NCBI GenBank assembly: GCA_964460605.1
Contig: CAYWPT010000001.1
Location: 62,001 to 126,000, forward strand
Source: CAYFJV01 sp964460605
GTDB lineage: Archaea > Nanobdellota > Nanobdellia > Woesearchaeales > GW2011-AR9
Length of the DNA stretch: 64,000 nt
Direction of reading: 5' to 3'
Shown here: piece after piece, positions 41,352-50,798 of the stretch
Layout: each line of letters starts with the position of its first letter
Position numbering within the stretch: the stretch's first letter is position 1
Translations under genes and position numbers: made by a program
Notes under the pieces: model-generated
Database searches by the model: none
What the model was told of the DNA's origin: nothing
What the model saw: only the letters and a program-made list of their open reading frames with translations

Positions 41352-44300
41352 TTACTTCATAAAAACGCCCAATCCCACTTGTTTATCCTTCTCTTTCCCA
41401 AATACAACATAAATATTATGTTTTAATAAATTAATTGTATTTTTCAAATATGGACTAAAATCATACTCTCTAGCCAACTCCAAACTTGGCTCCAAATATT
41501 TTACCACGGAACCTTCCGAAATTGTAAAAATTATTTTTCCACCTACGCAACCGTGACATTTGTTCGAAATCGGAGGCCTACGATATTTCGTATTACATTT
41601 ACCACATCTAAATCCTTGCATGGAAAATTTTCTAAAATTACCTTTAATATCTGCTAAGAAATGTCTTTGAATTACCATTCTTGCTACATCACCCATGTCC
41701 ACTGCGCGAATTTTACGGGCAAGTTCCATTTGACCGAATAATTTCTCTTTCATACTAGGCAAGGTCTTATAGGCAGACAGATTTGGTCCGGCATTAAAAT
41801 CATCAATGTGATGTGTAAAAGCGAATCCTTCATACTGGCCAGGTGTATCCAACTTATGATCTAATTGTACAATCTTTTTATCATCACCATAACGCACATC
41901 CCATGGCGCTTTCATTTCCATTGCAGCTTCAAAAAATTCTAAGGGATATTTCCATTCCATATCTATACCTAATACTTGATCATCTACTTCTGAAGGAGAT
42001 AGAATTGGTGTCAATACTAAAGGAGCATCCATTGTAGATCCACGAGATGAAGGCAAAAATTTCTTTGAAAAGTTTAACAAACCATCTACCATTAACATTA
42101 CTGCAGCTTCATCCCCATCACAATCTCTTCTCAAACCAGCATGATACATAGGATGAGCCAGCATTCCTTGTGTTTGTGAAAATCCAATAATTCTTCCAAC
42201 TGTTCCAGCGGAAATGTGTGGCGCTAAGCCAATTACTAAATGACCCGCTAAATCTTCTGGTTTTTTTGCATTATAAAATGATTTAAATCCATAAAATTTT
42301 ACTAATAATTCATCAATGTATTTACTCACTCTCAATAAAACATCTGCAGCACTTTCTTCAAGTAAGTTCATTCCAGGTAAGATTAAATCTTGAGGTTTCA
42401 TTTCAATTAATTGGTCTTTATCAACAATTTCTTTACCATGGACATCAAGAGAATAGCCTAATTCTTTTATTTTTTTAACAGAAATGCCAATTTCTTTCAA
42501 CTTAAAATGAGTTAAAGGTAATTCAGTCATATCATAACGTGTGGTTCCATCCTTGTTTACGTAAATATTATGTTTTGCTCGCAAGATTCCTTTAGCTAAA
42601 TGTTCAACTAAGTGTTCACGATTAGAAGTTCCGCGAATTCCTTTAATTAAATCTGGATGAATCCTTTCTCCTAAACGTTTTTTTGCATGTTCAAAGATTT
42701 CATTTATTTTAACATCTTTCATTTTGTGCCCATAAGCTGGGCCGTGTTTACAAGTCTCTTTTTCTAGGTCTCCACAAAATCTACAATGATATTTTAATAA
42801 GCATTTAGCATTACAATAATCACATCTAGCATAAACACTTTCTTTATCACAAGCATCACAATGAAATAAGGGAAATGATGAACGGACTTTCCCTATCTCC
42901 ATTGCTGCTTGAAAACATCTTAATCTTCCACCCTCTTCCCCAACAGGAAACATTACATGAGGTTTACCAGTGAGTGATCGCATTTTTGCTTTCTCTGGTC
43001 GCCCCATACGTGCACCGACAAAAGTGCCAGATTTATCTCTTTGCAAAATCTTAGAATTATTATTTAGCCAAGCTAAAGCATTTCGTTCTTTACCCTCAAT
43101 TTCTATTTTTGCTAAAGATTCTTGATCTTTAAAATTAAACAGATAAGCTAAAGTTTCTGCATCATCTTTCTCAATTACCACGTGTTCTTTGTTCACAAGC
43201 CCATGTGGGATTCCTAATAATTCTAAAATTCTTTTTTCTTTTTCATACTCTTCACTAAAAGGTAAAATTAATTTTTCTACAGAACCTTTTACGCGAGCTT
43301 TTTTCAAATATTTAACAAATAAGTTGAAATTATCGAAATCTAAAGTTTTCCAAAAGTAAGTATATTCTGGATGTAATGGAACTTTATACTTTTCGCTCAG
43401 CTCAATTGCTTCTGATAGGGTTGGAATAAAATATAAAGGGTCTTCGACACATTTTTTTACTAAACTGCCCATCTCGCTACTCACTGCTTTTTCTAATTCT
43501 AAGGCCCACCATTCAGGGCAATAACCTGGAGGGACTAATTTATGACCATTTTCAGAAAAATCCCCATAATTAGTAAGAATATCTCCTAAATAAATTACTT
43601 CATCAATATCTTTGTTCAAATTTACTGCTTCTTCTTGAGTTTTTATTTTTATCAAAGAACCGTTTTTCATACGCACAATTGGTCCTTCAATAGTATCACA
43701 CAAAACAGTGGTAGTCGCTTTTCCCGGACGTTCTGTTTTTAGTTGTGTTCCAATTGCAATAAATTTGTCAAGAACAATCATGGTCGCTGGGTGCAGAGCA
43801 GATGTTGAGAAACCAGTATTTCTACAACGCCCATAACGTAATCTAAAACCGCCATCACGAACTGGGTGCGTTAAAACAGGACGACCTGCAACCATATCAG
43901 CGATAAAAGTGTCGTTTGCTTGGACTTTTATTTCCTCTTCTTCGCCATCTTTTTTTTTCTTTTTTCCATGAGATGCGTGAATTTTGTTCTTAAGATCGAT
44001 AAAATCTTTCATAAATTCCCATTCTAAATCAAAATCTTTTCCCCATTTAGACAAACGTTTCCATAATTTTGGCGCTTTTTGACACAGTCCTTCAGCTACT
44101 ACCAAACACATACCACCACGAATTAAATTTGTATCAATTCTTGGTTGATCTTTAAAATTAGAAACTTCAATTTTCTCTGTTGGGTCACCATCCACTTCTA
44201 CTGGAAGGTGTGATAACATAAATTGTAATTCTTCATCTCCTGGATGATACTGTAGATTAGTTACCCTATCATGATAATCGTGTACTTCTGTTACATAACG

Positions 44301-44870
44301 TTTTACTTCAGTCTCGCTTGGGTCATATTTAGCATAACCCATTTTTACACGCACATAATCTGAAAGAATTACACTTGTTGATGATGCTGTTCCACCTGCA
44401 CCACGAATCGGTCCTGCGTATTGTAGAGCGAAATATTCTTTTCCATCTTTTCTTTTTTTTATTTTAATACCAATAAACCCTTCTAATGGTGCTGCTACAA
44501 TTCCTAAAGTCAAATAAGCGAAACCAGTTCTAATACCAATTTCGATTGCTTCTTGTTTATCTTTAAATTTACAGAATTTTTCTTTAGCTACTTCTTCAGC
44601 GATTTTAAAACCTACACGCCAATCTAAGTTTCCATACTCTTTTTCTAATTCAACTACACGTTCAGGAATAGTGGTCTCTAGAATTTGTGGTGCTACCATA
44701 CTTACTAAACCTAATACTCTATCTGCCATAGTGTTTGCTAGAATAATTTCTGGTTTTGGAGCTGGGTCTAAATTTTTTTCTCTCGCTTTATTTGCTACAT
44801 CATAACAATGGGCAACATCTTTACGAAGACCTTCAAAGTACTTTTCTATTGTAGGAGAAGCAATAACCAT
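41352..44870 (-). CDS. polC: DNA polymerase D large subunit (DP2), catalytic
   Basis: This is the replicative polymerase subunit specific to archaea. The 1172-aa protein shows the N-terminal KH-like/helical region, GPIRGAGGTASSTSVILSDY, and VRDGGFRLRYGRCRNTGFST. The catalytic double-psi beta-barrel segment is about residues 905-935 (HAGLRRDCDGDEAAVMLMVD, with the metal-binding Asp residues). The C-terminal zinc fingers (CGKCNTKYRRPPISNKCHGC) bind DP1. No intein is present here, unlike in many DP2 genes. It lies with DP1 and orc1 on the same strand, next to the predicted origin. Confidence 0.98.
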   Translation of the reverse strand: MVIASPTIEKYFEGLRKDVAHCYDVANKAREKNLDPAPKPEIILANTMADRVLGLVSMVAPQILETTIPERVVELEKEYGNLDWRVGFKIAEEVAKEKFCKFKDKQEAIEIGIRTGFAYLTLGIVAAPLEGFIGIKIKKRKDGKEYFALQYAGPIRGAGGTASSTSVILSDYVRVKMGYAKYDPSETEVKRYVTEVHDYHDRVTNLQYHPGDEELQFMLSHLPVEVDGDPTEKIEVSNFKDQPRIDTNLIRGGMCLVVAEGLCQKAPKLWKRLSKWGKDFDLEWEFMKDFIDLKNKIHASHGKKKKKDGEEEEIKVQANDTFIADMVAGRPVLTHPVRDGGFRLRYGRCRNTGFSTSALHPATMIVLDKFIAIGTQLKTERPGKATTTVLCDTIEGPIVRMKNGSLIKIKTQEEAVNLNKDIDEVIYLGDILTNYGDFSENGHKLVPPGYCPEWWALELEKAVSSEMGSLVKKCVEDPLYFIPTLSEAIELSEKYKVPLHPEYTYFWKTLDFDNFNLFVKYLKKARVKGSVEKLILPFSEEYEKEKRILELLGIPHGLVNKEHVVIEKDDAETLAYLFNFKDQESLAKIEIEGKERNALAWLNNNSKILQRDKSGTFVGARMGRPEKAKMRSLTGKPHVMFPVGEEGGRLRCFQAAMEIGKVRSSFPLFHCDACDKESVYARCDYCNAKCLLKYHCRFCGDLEKETCKHGPAYGHKMKDVKINEIFEHAKKRLGERIHPDLIKGIRGTSNREHLVEHLAKGILRAKHNIYVNKDGTTRYDMTELPLTHFKLKEIGISVKKIKELGYSLDVHGKEIVDKDQLIEMKPQDLILPGMNLLEESAADVLLRVSKYIDELLVKFYGFKSFYNAKKPEDLAGHLVIGLAPHISAGTVGRIIGFSQTQGMLAHPMYHAGLRRDCDGDEAAVMLMVDGLLNFSKKFLPSSRGSTMDAPLVLTPILSPSEVDDQVLGIDMEWKYPLEFFEAAMEMKAPWDVRYGDDKKIVQLDHKLDTPGQYEGFAFTHHIDDFNAGPNLSAYKTLPSMKEKLFGQMELARKIRAVDMGDVARMVIQRHFLADIKGNFRKFSMQGFRCGKCNTKYRRPPISNKCHGCVGGKIIFTISEGSVVKYLEPSLELAREYDFSPYLKNTINLLKHNIYVVFGKEKDKQVGLGVFMK

Positions 44871-44979
44871 ATATTTTCAGATCTTTGTTGCTATATAAGC
44901 CTTATTCTTGTCCAGTAGGCCTGTGCTAAGATTCAAATAAGAATATATGTAAAAAGAAATAGAAAATAAAAGAGTGGGC

Positions 44980-45365
44980 CTAAACCCAAACTGCTAAAAT
45001 TCCACCAAATAGTGCTGCAGTAACTAACCAATGCGCCCCGTTAATGAAAAATAAAGATTTATCTCTATTTTCCCATAAAACTGGACTTAAAGTAAGTGGT
45101 ACCATAAACCCTAACCAAGCCCAAAAGGCAACTGTTGCACCGTCCAAGAAACTTACCGCTCCAAAAGATGCATTCAACATAGTCAATACATAAGCCATTA
45201 AAACACTCCCTAAATAAGCTAAGAGTGTTTTTACTGCCATATCTTTTGGTTCTGGTTTTACATCCTTGACTCCGGTAGCTTTCATCCAAGCTTTTCCAAA
45301 AAGTTTTGGACTATACCAAGTACTATTCCTAAAAGTGCTGTTACAAAAATTGCAAGATAATTCAT
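44980..45365 (-). CDS. DUF1761 membrane protein, frameshifted near N terminus
   Basis: A good start exists at ATG 45365, with GAGGAATT before it: MNYLAIFVTALLGIVLG, the usual first helix of DUF1761. That frame runs into a stop at 45282. The expected continuation, WYSPKLFGKAWMKATGVK, is present in another frame and leads to the remaining three helices (ending at 44980; AWLGFMVPLTL, FINGAHWLVTAALFGGILAV). The frame changes near 45317-45322. Restoring one base gives about 128 aa. It is a lesion or a sequencing error. DUF1761 function is unknown. Confidence 0.8.
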
Positions 45366-45470
45366 TTTTAATTCCTCTGTAAAAAATTTTAATTGTCTTA
45401 AGAAAGAAATTTAAATATAAAAATATTCACTAAAATTATGGATGGAAATATAGCTGCATGGGATAAATGA

Positions 45471-47204
45471 CTAAACAAACTTCATTACTTTTACTTCTCT
45501 TGTTCTTAAATTAACAATTGGTACTCTACCTGGTTGCGGGTCGTGGCCTAACTTTTCTTGAAACTTGGTACAAGCTTGCCAACACGAACCAGAAATCATT
45601 GTCACGCCTTTATAATTGGCTACAGAAGAATAATGGATGTGTCCTGTGATCATAATGTCTGGAACTTTTTTTATCAATAATGGATCTTCTTCATAACCTG
45701 GCACATAAGGTGTTGATTTGAATGCAGGAGCTAAGTGTCTTCGCTTCAATAAATATTTCATAATTAAATCTGCTCTGTGATAACCACCACTATTACGAAT
45801 AGAATCAACATTAGCCACATAAAAATCAAAACTATAACCATGATACATTAATACATCAATGCCCGAAAATTCTTCAGTTTTTGCAATGGTAATCATCGAC
45901 GGGTTACTCACCAAATGTACATTTTCCATTTCGTGCAAATCTTCAGTATATTCACGATAAAAAACAGGCTGTGGTTCTGCTAAATGTACTACGTCATGAT
46001 TTCCCGGACAAATAAAGATTTGTTTTTCTGTAGGAATTTCTTTAATTAAATCTGTGAATGCTTGGTATTGGCCTTCGATAGTATCAATAGTTAATTCTTC
46101 TTGTTGTTTGGGATAAATACCTACACCGTCAACTACATCACCTGCGATAAAGATGTACTTAATTTTATTAGCCATCGCTTTTTGTTCATTGGTGCCCACT
46201 TCTCCAGCAACCCACTGAATAAATTTTTTGAATTCATCTTCTAAAAAATTATTACTTCCTACATGTAAATCAGATAAGAAAATAGCAAACTCATCTTCTG
46301 GCGCCTTTTTCAATTGACGACCTAAAGGTAAATCTGGCCATACAATGTCATCAGAGAAAATGATACCATCGCCTGAAGTTCCTGAAATACCTACAACTTC
46401 ATCAAATATGAGATCTTTAGCTTTCTTTGAGATGTCTTCATTGGTTTTATTTGCTAAAACTTTGATACTTCCCGTAGTATCTTCAAGTGTGAAAATAATG
46501 TTTCCATTTCTTGTCTCTGCGATTTCTGTGACAAGACCAATAATAGATATTTTTTCTCTACCTTTTTTCTGTGTTAAACGATGGATGCTCGTTACATTTT
46601 TCATCTCTGGTCTTTGACGAATTATTCTCTCTAAGACTCTATAACGTGATAAAAATATTTTTGAAAAATCTTTTACTGTATACTTTTTAGAAACTGTCTC
46701 AAAGGTGTAGACCACATTAAAATTCTTTTCTTCTTCTAATTTTTCTAAAACTGCTAGATCTTCTTCTGTATTCACTGAACTTGTAATACTCTCTTTTACT
46801 TCTAATTCTGGTTCTTGAATAGAAGCGCTAAGATTTTCTTTGTCAAGTTCTGCTTCTAAACTAGAAATTTTTTCTTCTTGCGCAATGCTTGGAGCCACTT
46901 CTCCGCTAATAGAAATGTTTGCACTCTGTACATCTTGAAGATGGCTTTGGTATTTATCAATATCGCCTTGATTTTCGAAATCAACACGATACTTATCCAT
47001 TTTTCTCCAATTGATTGGAGAATCTTCTTTAGCAATAATATCAGAATAGTCTTGATTGAGCACTAAAATATCATTATTAGTATCAACGTTCTCTAATTTT
47101 TTAAGAAGGTCTTCACCAAGGCCATTTTCAATATCTTGCATCATATCTTTGTTTACAAGTACACCTTTTTCGAATAACTTTTCAATTATTTCTTCTTTTT
47201 CCAT
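45471..47204 (-). CDS. polB: DNA polymerase D small subunit (DP1), proofreading
   Basis: DP1 carries the Mre11-like 3'-5' exonuclease. An N-terminal helical domain and charged linker (1-190) precede an OB fold (about 210-290, GLVTEIAETRNGNIIFTLED) and a calcineurin-like phosphodiesterase domain. That domain has FLSDLHVGSNNF, IAGDVVDGVGIYPKQ, CPGNHD, MYHGYSFD and ITGHIHYSS, so the metal ligands are present. It lies between orc1 and polC on the same strand. The 577-aa length is normal. Confidence 0.97.
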   Translation of the reverse strand: MEKEEIIEKLFEKGVLVNKDMMQDIENGLGEDLLKKLENVDTNNDILVLNQDYSDIIAKEDSPINWRKMDKYRVDFENQGDIDKYQSHLQDVQSANISISGEVAPSIAQEEKISSLEAELDKENLSASIQEPELEVKESITSSVNTEEDLAVLEKLEEEKNFNVVYTFETVSKKYTVKDFSKIFLSRYRVLERIIRQRPEMKNVTSIHRLTQKKGREKISIIGLVTEIAETRNGNIIFTLEDTTGSIKVLANKTNEDISKKAKDLIFDEVVGISGTSGDGIIFSDDIVWPDLPLGRQLKKAPEDEFAIFLSDLHVGSNNFLEDEFKKFIQWVAGEVGTNEQKAMANKIKYIFIAGDVVDGVGIYPKQQEELTIDTIEGQYQAFTDLIKEIPTEKQIFICPGNHDVVHLAEPQPVFYREYTEDLHEMENVHLVSNPSMITIAKTEEFSGIDVLMYHGYSFDFYVANVDSIRNSGGYHRADLIMKYLLKRRHLAPAFKSTPYVPGYEEDPLLIKKVPDIMITGHIHYSSVANYKGVTMISGSCWQACTKFQEKLGHDPQPGRVPIVNLRTREVKVMKFV

Positions 47205-47226
47205 GGTAGTTCGTGATAGAATAATT

Positions 47227-48429
47227 TCAATCTTTCAATTGAATGGATCGTTCAATAAGTTCTTTCAGTTTCATTTTAATATTTTCAGCTAAAGATACAG
47301 AAATTTCTCTTGTCCTTCCATACCTTCCTTTTGATACAATTTTTGCATTAATAATACCAAGCATATCATATTCTGCTAAAATATCTGAAACTCTACGTTG
47401 AGTTAAAACATTAAAACGTACTTTTTTGCATAATGTTTGATATACATCATAAATCTCCCCAGTATAAATGGTTTTCTTTTTAGGAGCTAATAATAATATT
47501 GCATATAATACAGCTTGGAACTGTTTTGGTTGACTCACTACTGCATTAATGATCTTATCACTTTCAATTTTTCTCTCTGCTTCATCTAGGTGTTTAATTT
47601 CAATAGTTTTAGAAGTGCCTCTTTCTGCTAATTCTCCTGCAACACGTAATAAATCAATAGCTCTTCGCGCATCGCCGTGTTCACGAGCAGCATAAGCTGA
47701 ACATTTTTCGATAACTCCTGCTTGCATTGACTCTGGTCTAAATGCTTGATCTGCTCTTTTCCTTAAAATATCTTGAATTTGTAGCGCATTATAAGGGGGG
47801 AAAATTAATTCTTCTTCACTCAAAGATGATTTTACTCTTGGATCTAGGTTTTCAGCAAAAATAAGGTTGTTTGAGATACCAATCAAACAAATTTGTGCAT
47901 TTTTTAGTTCTGAATTAATCCGAGTTAAATTGTAGAGAATTTCGTCACCAATCTTCTTAGTTAATTGATCAATTTCATCTAATACTAATAAAATCAACTT
48001 TTTTTCCTTATCAACTAAAGAATAAAAGATATTGTAAACTTCATCTGTTGGCAGACCTGTTGCTGGAACTTCTCTTCCAAACTCTTTGATTAATTGAGCA
48101 ACAAGCCTATATTCAGTATCTGCAATTCTTTTGAGTTTACAATTAATATAAATTGGTTTTAAGGGAATATCATTCTTTTTTGCTATCTCATTCATAGAAT
48201 TGAGAATATACTTTATTGATAATGTCTTTCCAGTACCTGTTTTCCCATAAATGAGTAAGCTCGATGGTCTTTCCAAACGAAGAGCAGGAGCTAAAATGTT
48301 TGCTACTTCCTGTATAAGTTCCTCACGAAATAATACTTCATCAGGAACGTATGATGAAAGTAAGAAATCTTTACTTAAAAAGATTGAGTCCTTTTTCAGA
48401 AAATTTTCGAAAAAATTGCTTATACCCAT
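47227..48429 (-). CDS. cdc6: Origin recognition protein Orc1/Cdc6
   Basis: This AAA+ initiator binds origin repeats and loads MCM. Walker A is LIYGKTGTGKTLSIKYI (about residues 60-76), Walker B is LILLVLDEIDQL, and sensor 1 is CLIGISNNL. Sensor 2 is GDARRAIDLLRVAG, and a C-terminal winged helix follows (VLTQRRVSDILAEYDMLGII). The gene starts beside a 700-bp non-coding region with ORB-like repeats on its upstream side, the classic archaeal origin layout. Confidence 0.97.
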   Translation of the reverse strand: MGISNFFENFLKKDSIFLSKDFLLSSYVPDEVLFREELIQEVANILAPALRLERPSSLLIYGKTGTGKTLSIKYILNSMNEIAKKNDIPLKPIYINCKLKRIADTEYRLVAQLIKEFGREVPATGLPTDEVYNIFYSLVDKEKKLILLVLDEIDQLTKKIGDEILYNLTRINSELKNAQICLIGISNNLIFAENLDPRVKSSLSEEELIFPPYNALQIQDILRKRADQAFRPESMQAGVIEKCSAYAAREHGDARRAIDLLRVAGELAERGTSKTIEIKHLDEAERKIESDKIINAVVSQPKQFQAVLYAILLLAPKKKTIYTGEIYDVYQTLCKKVRFNVLTQRRVSDILAEYDMLGIINAKIVSKGRYGRTREISVSLAENIKMKLKELIERSIQLKD

Positions 48430-48501
48430 GTTTTTTTCCCCTTATTCTCAAATGAGATTGGAATTAATATAAAGATATCTAAACTAGAGTTAAATGTCGC
48501 C

Positions 48502-48531
48502 CACCCCATGGTTTCCCATGGAAGTAGCTTA
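48502..48531 (-). repeat. ORB-like element 1
   Basis: On the minus strand it reads TAAGCTACTTCCATGGGAAA followed by CCATGGGGTG. The TTCC-A-TGG-GAAAC core and the G-run match the arrangement of the archaeal origin recognition box. Confidence 0.72.
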
Positions 48532-48563
48532 TTGATTTTTTTGACAAAAGATTTGAAGCTTTC

Positions 48564-48576
48564 TTTAAGCTTAATT
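48564..48576. repeat. TTTAAGCTTAATT repeat, copy 1
   Basis: This 13-bp sequence with palindromic core TTAAGCTTAA is repeated exactly at 48914-48926, about 350 bp away, inside the predicted origin. Confidence 0.6.
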
Positions 48577-48596
48577 GATTACCTTGACAATCAATT
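48573..48596. repeat. Dyad AATTGATT / AATCAATT
   Basis: The two 8-bp arms are separated by 8 bp (ACCTTGAC). The dyad overlaps the end of the first TTTAAGCTTAATT copy. Confidence 0.5.
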
Positions 48597-48657
48597 TAGC
48601 ACTTTAAAATTCTTTTGCTCTTTGATACCATGATTGCTCTTGAAAATTAATATTCAA

Positions 48658-48687
48658 GCCATAGTCCTTCTCATGGAAATAAGCTAA
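48658..48687 (-). repeat. ORB-like element 2 (weaker)
   Basis: On the minus strand it reads TTAGCTTATTTCCATGAGAA followed by GGACTATGGC. It shares TAGCTTA/TTCCAT-x-x-GAA with the other two copies, but the G-run is degenerate. Confidence 0.55.
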
Positions 48688-48780
48688 AAGGAATATTGAG
48701 AACTAAGTGAAGTAAAACAGCCATTCGCATTAAATGTTGCGTGCACTCACACTCTTCTTCTCTTCTTTTCTTTCTATCTT

Positions 48781-48840
48781 TTATTATATATATCATATAT
48801 TTATTTTCAATATAGCAAATAATAATAATAAAGCTAAATA
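48781..48840. other. AT-rich putative duplex-unwinding element
   Basis: This is nearly pure A/T over 60 bp, including TTATTATATATATCATATAT and an AAT triplet run. It lies between ORB-like elements 2 and 3. Confidence 0.5.
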
Positions 48841-48913
48841 AGAAAGAATTTAGAAATGTTGCAAAACAAAAAAATGCAGATTAAATTGCATTTAACGCCT
48901 TAAAAATTATTAA

Positions 48914-48926
48914 TTTAAGCTTAATT
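48914..48926. repeat. TTTAAGCTTAATT repeat, copy 2
   Basis: This is an exact copy of 48564-48576. Confidence 0.6.
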
Positions 48927-48969
48927 CTTCATTTGATCTGTTTTTGTATAGATCTAAAAATTTTGATTT

Positions 48970-48997
48970 TAAGCTCTCCATAGGAAGTCATGGGGTA
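48970..48997 (+). repeat. ORB-like element 3
   Basis: On the plus strand it reads TAAGCTCTCCATAGGAAGTC then ATGGGGTA. It matches element 1 in order and spacing (TAAGCT, TCCAT-x-GGAA, CATGGGGT) but points the opposite way. Confidence 0.68.
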
Positions 48998-49100
48998 TGA
49001 GCCTAATTCACTCATTGATAATTACTCCTTGAATAATTCATTATAATTCATTTAGATTTATCATATATTACTATTACTTTACTAATAAGACCTGGAAAAC

Positions 49101-49108
49101 TTTATATA
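49101..49108 (+). promoter_or_regulatory. TATA box of SpoIIM-like gene
   Basis: TTTATATA is centred about 27 bp before the ATG at 49132, indicating a leaderless transcript. It also argues against the upstream TTG at 49114 as a start. Confidence 0.6.
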
Positions 49109-49131
49109 CAGAATTGACTTATTTTTTGTTA

Positions 49132-49980
49132 ATGGTTCTCGAGGCACTATTAAACCCCTTTTCAGTAAAGCGTAAGCCATGGGAGATGGCTTTTGCAGGA
49201 GCACTCTATTCAATAGTGGGTTTATTATTGTCTTATTTCGTATTTAGACAGCTCTCTGGTTTATTGATGGTTTTTCTTATAACCATTGCAGCTATACCAA
49301 TAGTCTATAATACAATCAAAAAAGAAGAAGAAATAGATATGCAGATTAAAGGCGAATGGAAAATCTTAAAAGAACATAGTAAGGTTATTTTCTTTTTACT
49401 CTACTTTTTTATTGGAATCGTTATAGGACTCACTTTAGCTTATGTTTTATTGCCAACAGCAATGGTTGAAGAGGTATTTTTTATTCAAGCAAACGCAATT
49501 CAAGATGTAAATGATAATGTCTCTGGAAACTTAACCTTATTTGGACTTTTTAAGGCGGTTTTCTTAAACAATCTTAAAGTATTATTTTTCTGTTTGATAT
49601 TTTCGTTCCTTTATGGAATGGGAGCTCTGTTCATTTTAACCTGGAACGCTTCGGTAGTCTCGGCAGCTATGGGTAATTTGATTAAAAGTAGGTTGGCTCT
49701 TGCAGGTGAGAGTTTAGGATTGAGTAATATTGTTTTATATTTTTCTGCAGGTACTTTTAGCTTTTTTAGATACATGACTCATGGTATTATTGAGATTTCA
49801 GCATACTTTGTAGCGGGTTTAGCAGGAAGCATCATTTCTATTGCAGTAATTCGTCATAATTTAGAAAATGAACAAGTCTTATACGACGCATTAGATTTAG
49901 TTTTTATTAGTTTAGCATTATTATTATTCGCAGCGATTGTAGAAGTGTATATTACGCCACAACTGTTTTCTGTAGCTTAA
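49132..49980 (+). CDS. SpoIIM-family (stage II sporulation M-like) membrane protein
   Basis: The protein has five to six helices and the family's features: LLYFFIGIVIGLTLAYVLLP, a central NNLKVLFFCLIFSFLYGMGA, then GNLIKSRLALAG and a helix ending SFFRYMTHGIIEISAYFVAG. Despite the name, archaeal members have no sporulation role and are thought to act in membrane organisation or transport. It sits on the right edge of the predicted origin and is the only plus-strand gene in this block. Confidence 0.88.
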   Translation: MVLEALLNPFSVKRKPWEMAFAGALYSIVGLLLSYFVFRQLSGLLMVFLITIAAIPIVYNTIKKEEEIDMQIKGEWKILKEHSKVIFFLLYFFIGIVIGLTLAYVLLPTAMVEEVFFIQANAIQDVNDNVSGNLTLFGLFKAVFLNNLKVLFFCLIFSFLYGMGALFILTWNASVVSAAMGNLIKSRLALAGESLGLSNIVLYFSAGTFSFFRYMTHGIIEISAYFVAGLAGSIISIAVIRHNLENEQVLYDALDLVFISLALLLFAAIVEVYITPQLFSVA

Positions 49981-50744
49981 AGAATTTTTACTCGACCAGG
50001 TAAGTTTTGAAAAACATCACCAGTCTCTAGCATTCTTTCAATAATCTTTTCAACATCTTTATTGCCTATTTTTTCTATTAAATCGTCAATAAAAACACCT
50101 TCTCCAGAATCAAGCTTTTTAATGAGTTCTAAAACTTTTTGAGATAATGGTTTTTCTTGTTCACCTTCAAATTCAGCAAAAACTTCTTCTTCATTTTCTT
50201 CCTTTTTTGCTTCATCAATTTTGTCTGCAGAAGTAAACTTTACTTCTGCAGTAATATTTTCCATGTTTATCTCTTCAGTATTTTTAACTTTATCTGCAGA
50301 ACTTTGTTTTTCCAAAGGCTCTGATTCTTTTTTAGCTTCTTTGACTACTACTTTTCTTTTCCCTAAGCTTACATTTCTTACTTTTAACCATAAAGGGTCA
50401 ACTTTTTTACAAATTTCAGGTGCAACATACCTTTCATTAGCATACATTCGTAATTTTCCAATACAAAGCATGGTATCACCAAGTTCTATTTTTTCAAGAA
50501 AATCTTGTTCTTCAAAAAAGCGTAAAACAATGCGCTCACTTCCATCATCTAATAAGAAATTAGTAATTGAACCTGTTTTTGAGCTGCTTACAATAATCCC
50601 AACAATATTTAGCCTAAAGACTTTTTCATTCTGCTTGTTGAGAATATAATCTGCTTGACCATCTTCTCCTTTAATGTACTCTCCAGAGAGTAAATCCTGA
50701 ACAGAACTTTTTACTGCGATATGTCTGCTGAAATCTTCTGCCAT
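49977..50744 (-). CDS. RPA-like single-stranded DNA-binding protein
   Basis: An N-terminal OB fold (about residues 35-125: VFRLNIVGIIVSSSKTGSIT, RIVLRFFEEQDF, LCIGKLRMYANERYVAPEI) is followed by an acidic linker and a C-terminal winged helix (about 195-255: KVLELIKKLDSGEGVFIDDL; GDVFQNLPGRVKIL). This is the layout of RPA32/RPA2 and of archaeal COG3390 proteins. It lies between the origin and mcm on the mcm strand, 54 bp after the mcm start. Confidence 0.87.
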   Translation of the reverse strand: MAEDFSRHIAVKSSVQDLLSGEYIKGEDGQADYILNKQNEKVFRLNIVGIIVSSSKTGSITNFLLDDGSERIVLRFFEEQDFLEKIELGDTMLCIGKLRMYANERYVAPEICKKVDPLWLKVRNVSLGKRKVVVKEAKKESEPLEKQSSADKVKNTEEINMENITAEVKFTSADKIDEAKKEENEEEVFAEFEGEQEKPLSQKVLELIKKLDSGEGVFIDDLIEKIGNKDVEKIIERMLETGDVFQNLPGRVKIL

Positions 50745-50798
50745 TGTCTATTTGAGAACAAATCTTATTTTAATAATTACTTCACTCTAATCTAGAGT

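Larger units (their letters stand above)
48430..49131. other. Predicted replication origin (oriC)
   Basis: This is the longest gene-free stretch of the window (about 700 bp), lying between orc1/cdc6 and the SpoIIM-like gene. It contains three ORB-like elements, two facing one way (48502, 48658) and one facing the other (48970). Between them are an A/T-only-like run (about 48781-48840, TTATTATATATATCATATATTTATT) suited to unwinding, a direct repeat of TTTAAGCTTAATT (48564 and 48914) and a dyad AATTGATT/AATCAATT (48573-48596). It is flanked by PolD, Orc1, RPA and MCM genes. Origin function is inference from this layout. Confidence 0.8.

Noticed and set aside
45065..45289. Overlapping minus-strand frame inside the DUF1761 gene
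   Set aside because: The translation has no domain, and the DUF1761 frame explains the region.
48430..49131. Small ORFs in the origin region
   Set aside because: Only short, low-complexity frames occur. The repeats and AT-rich run explain the region better.
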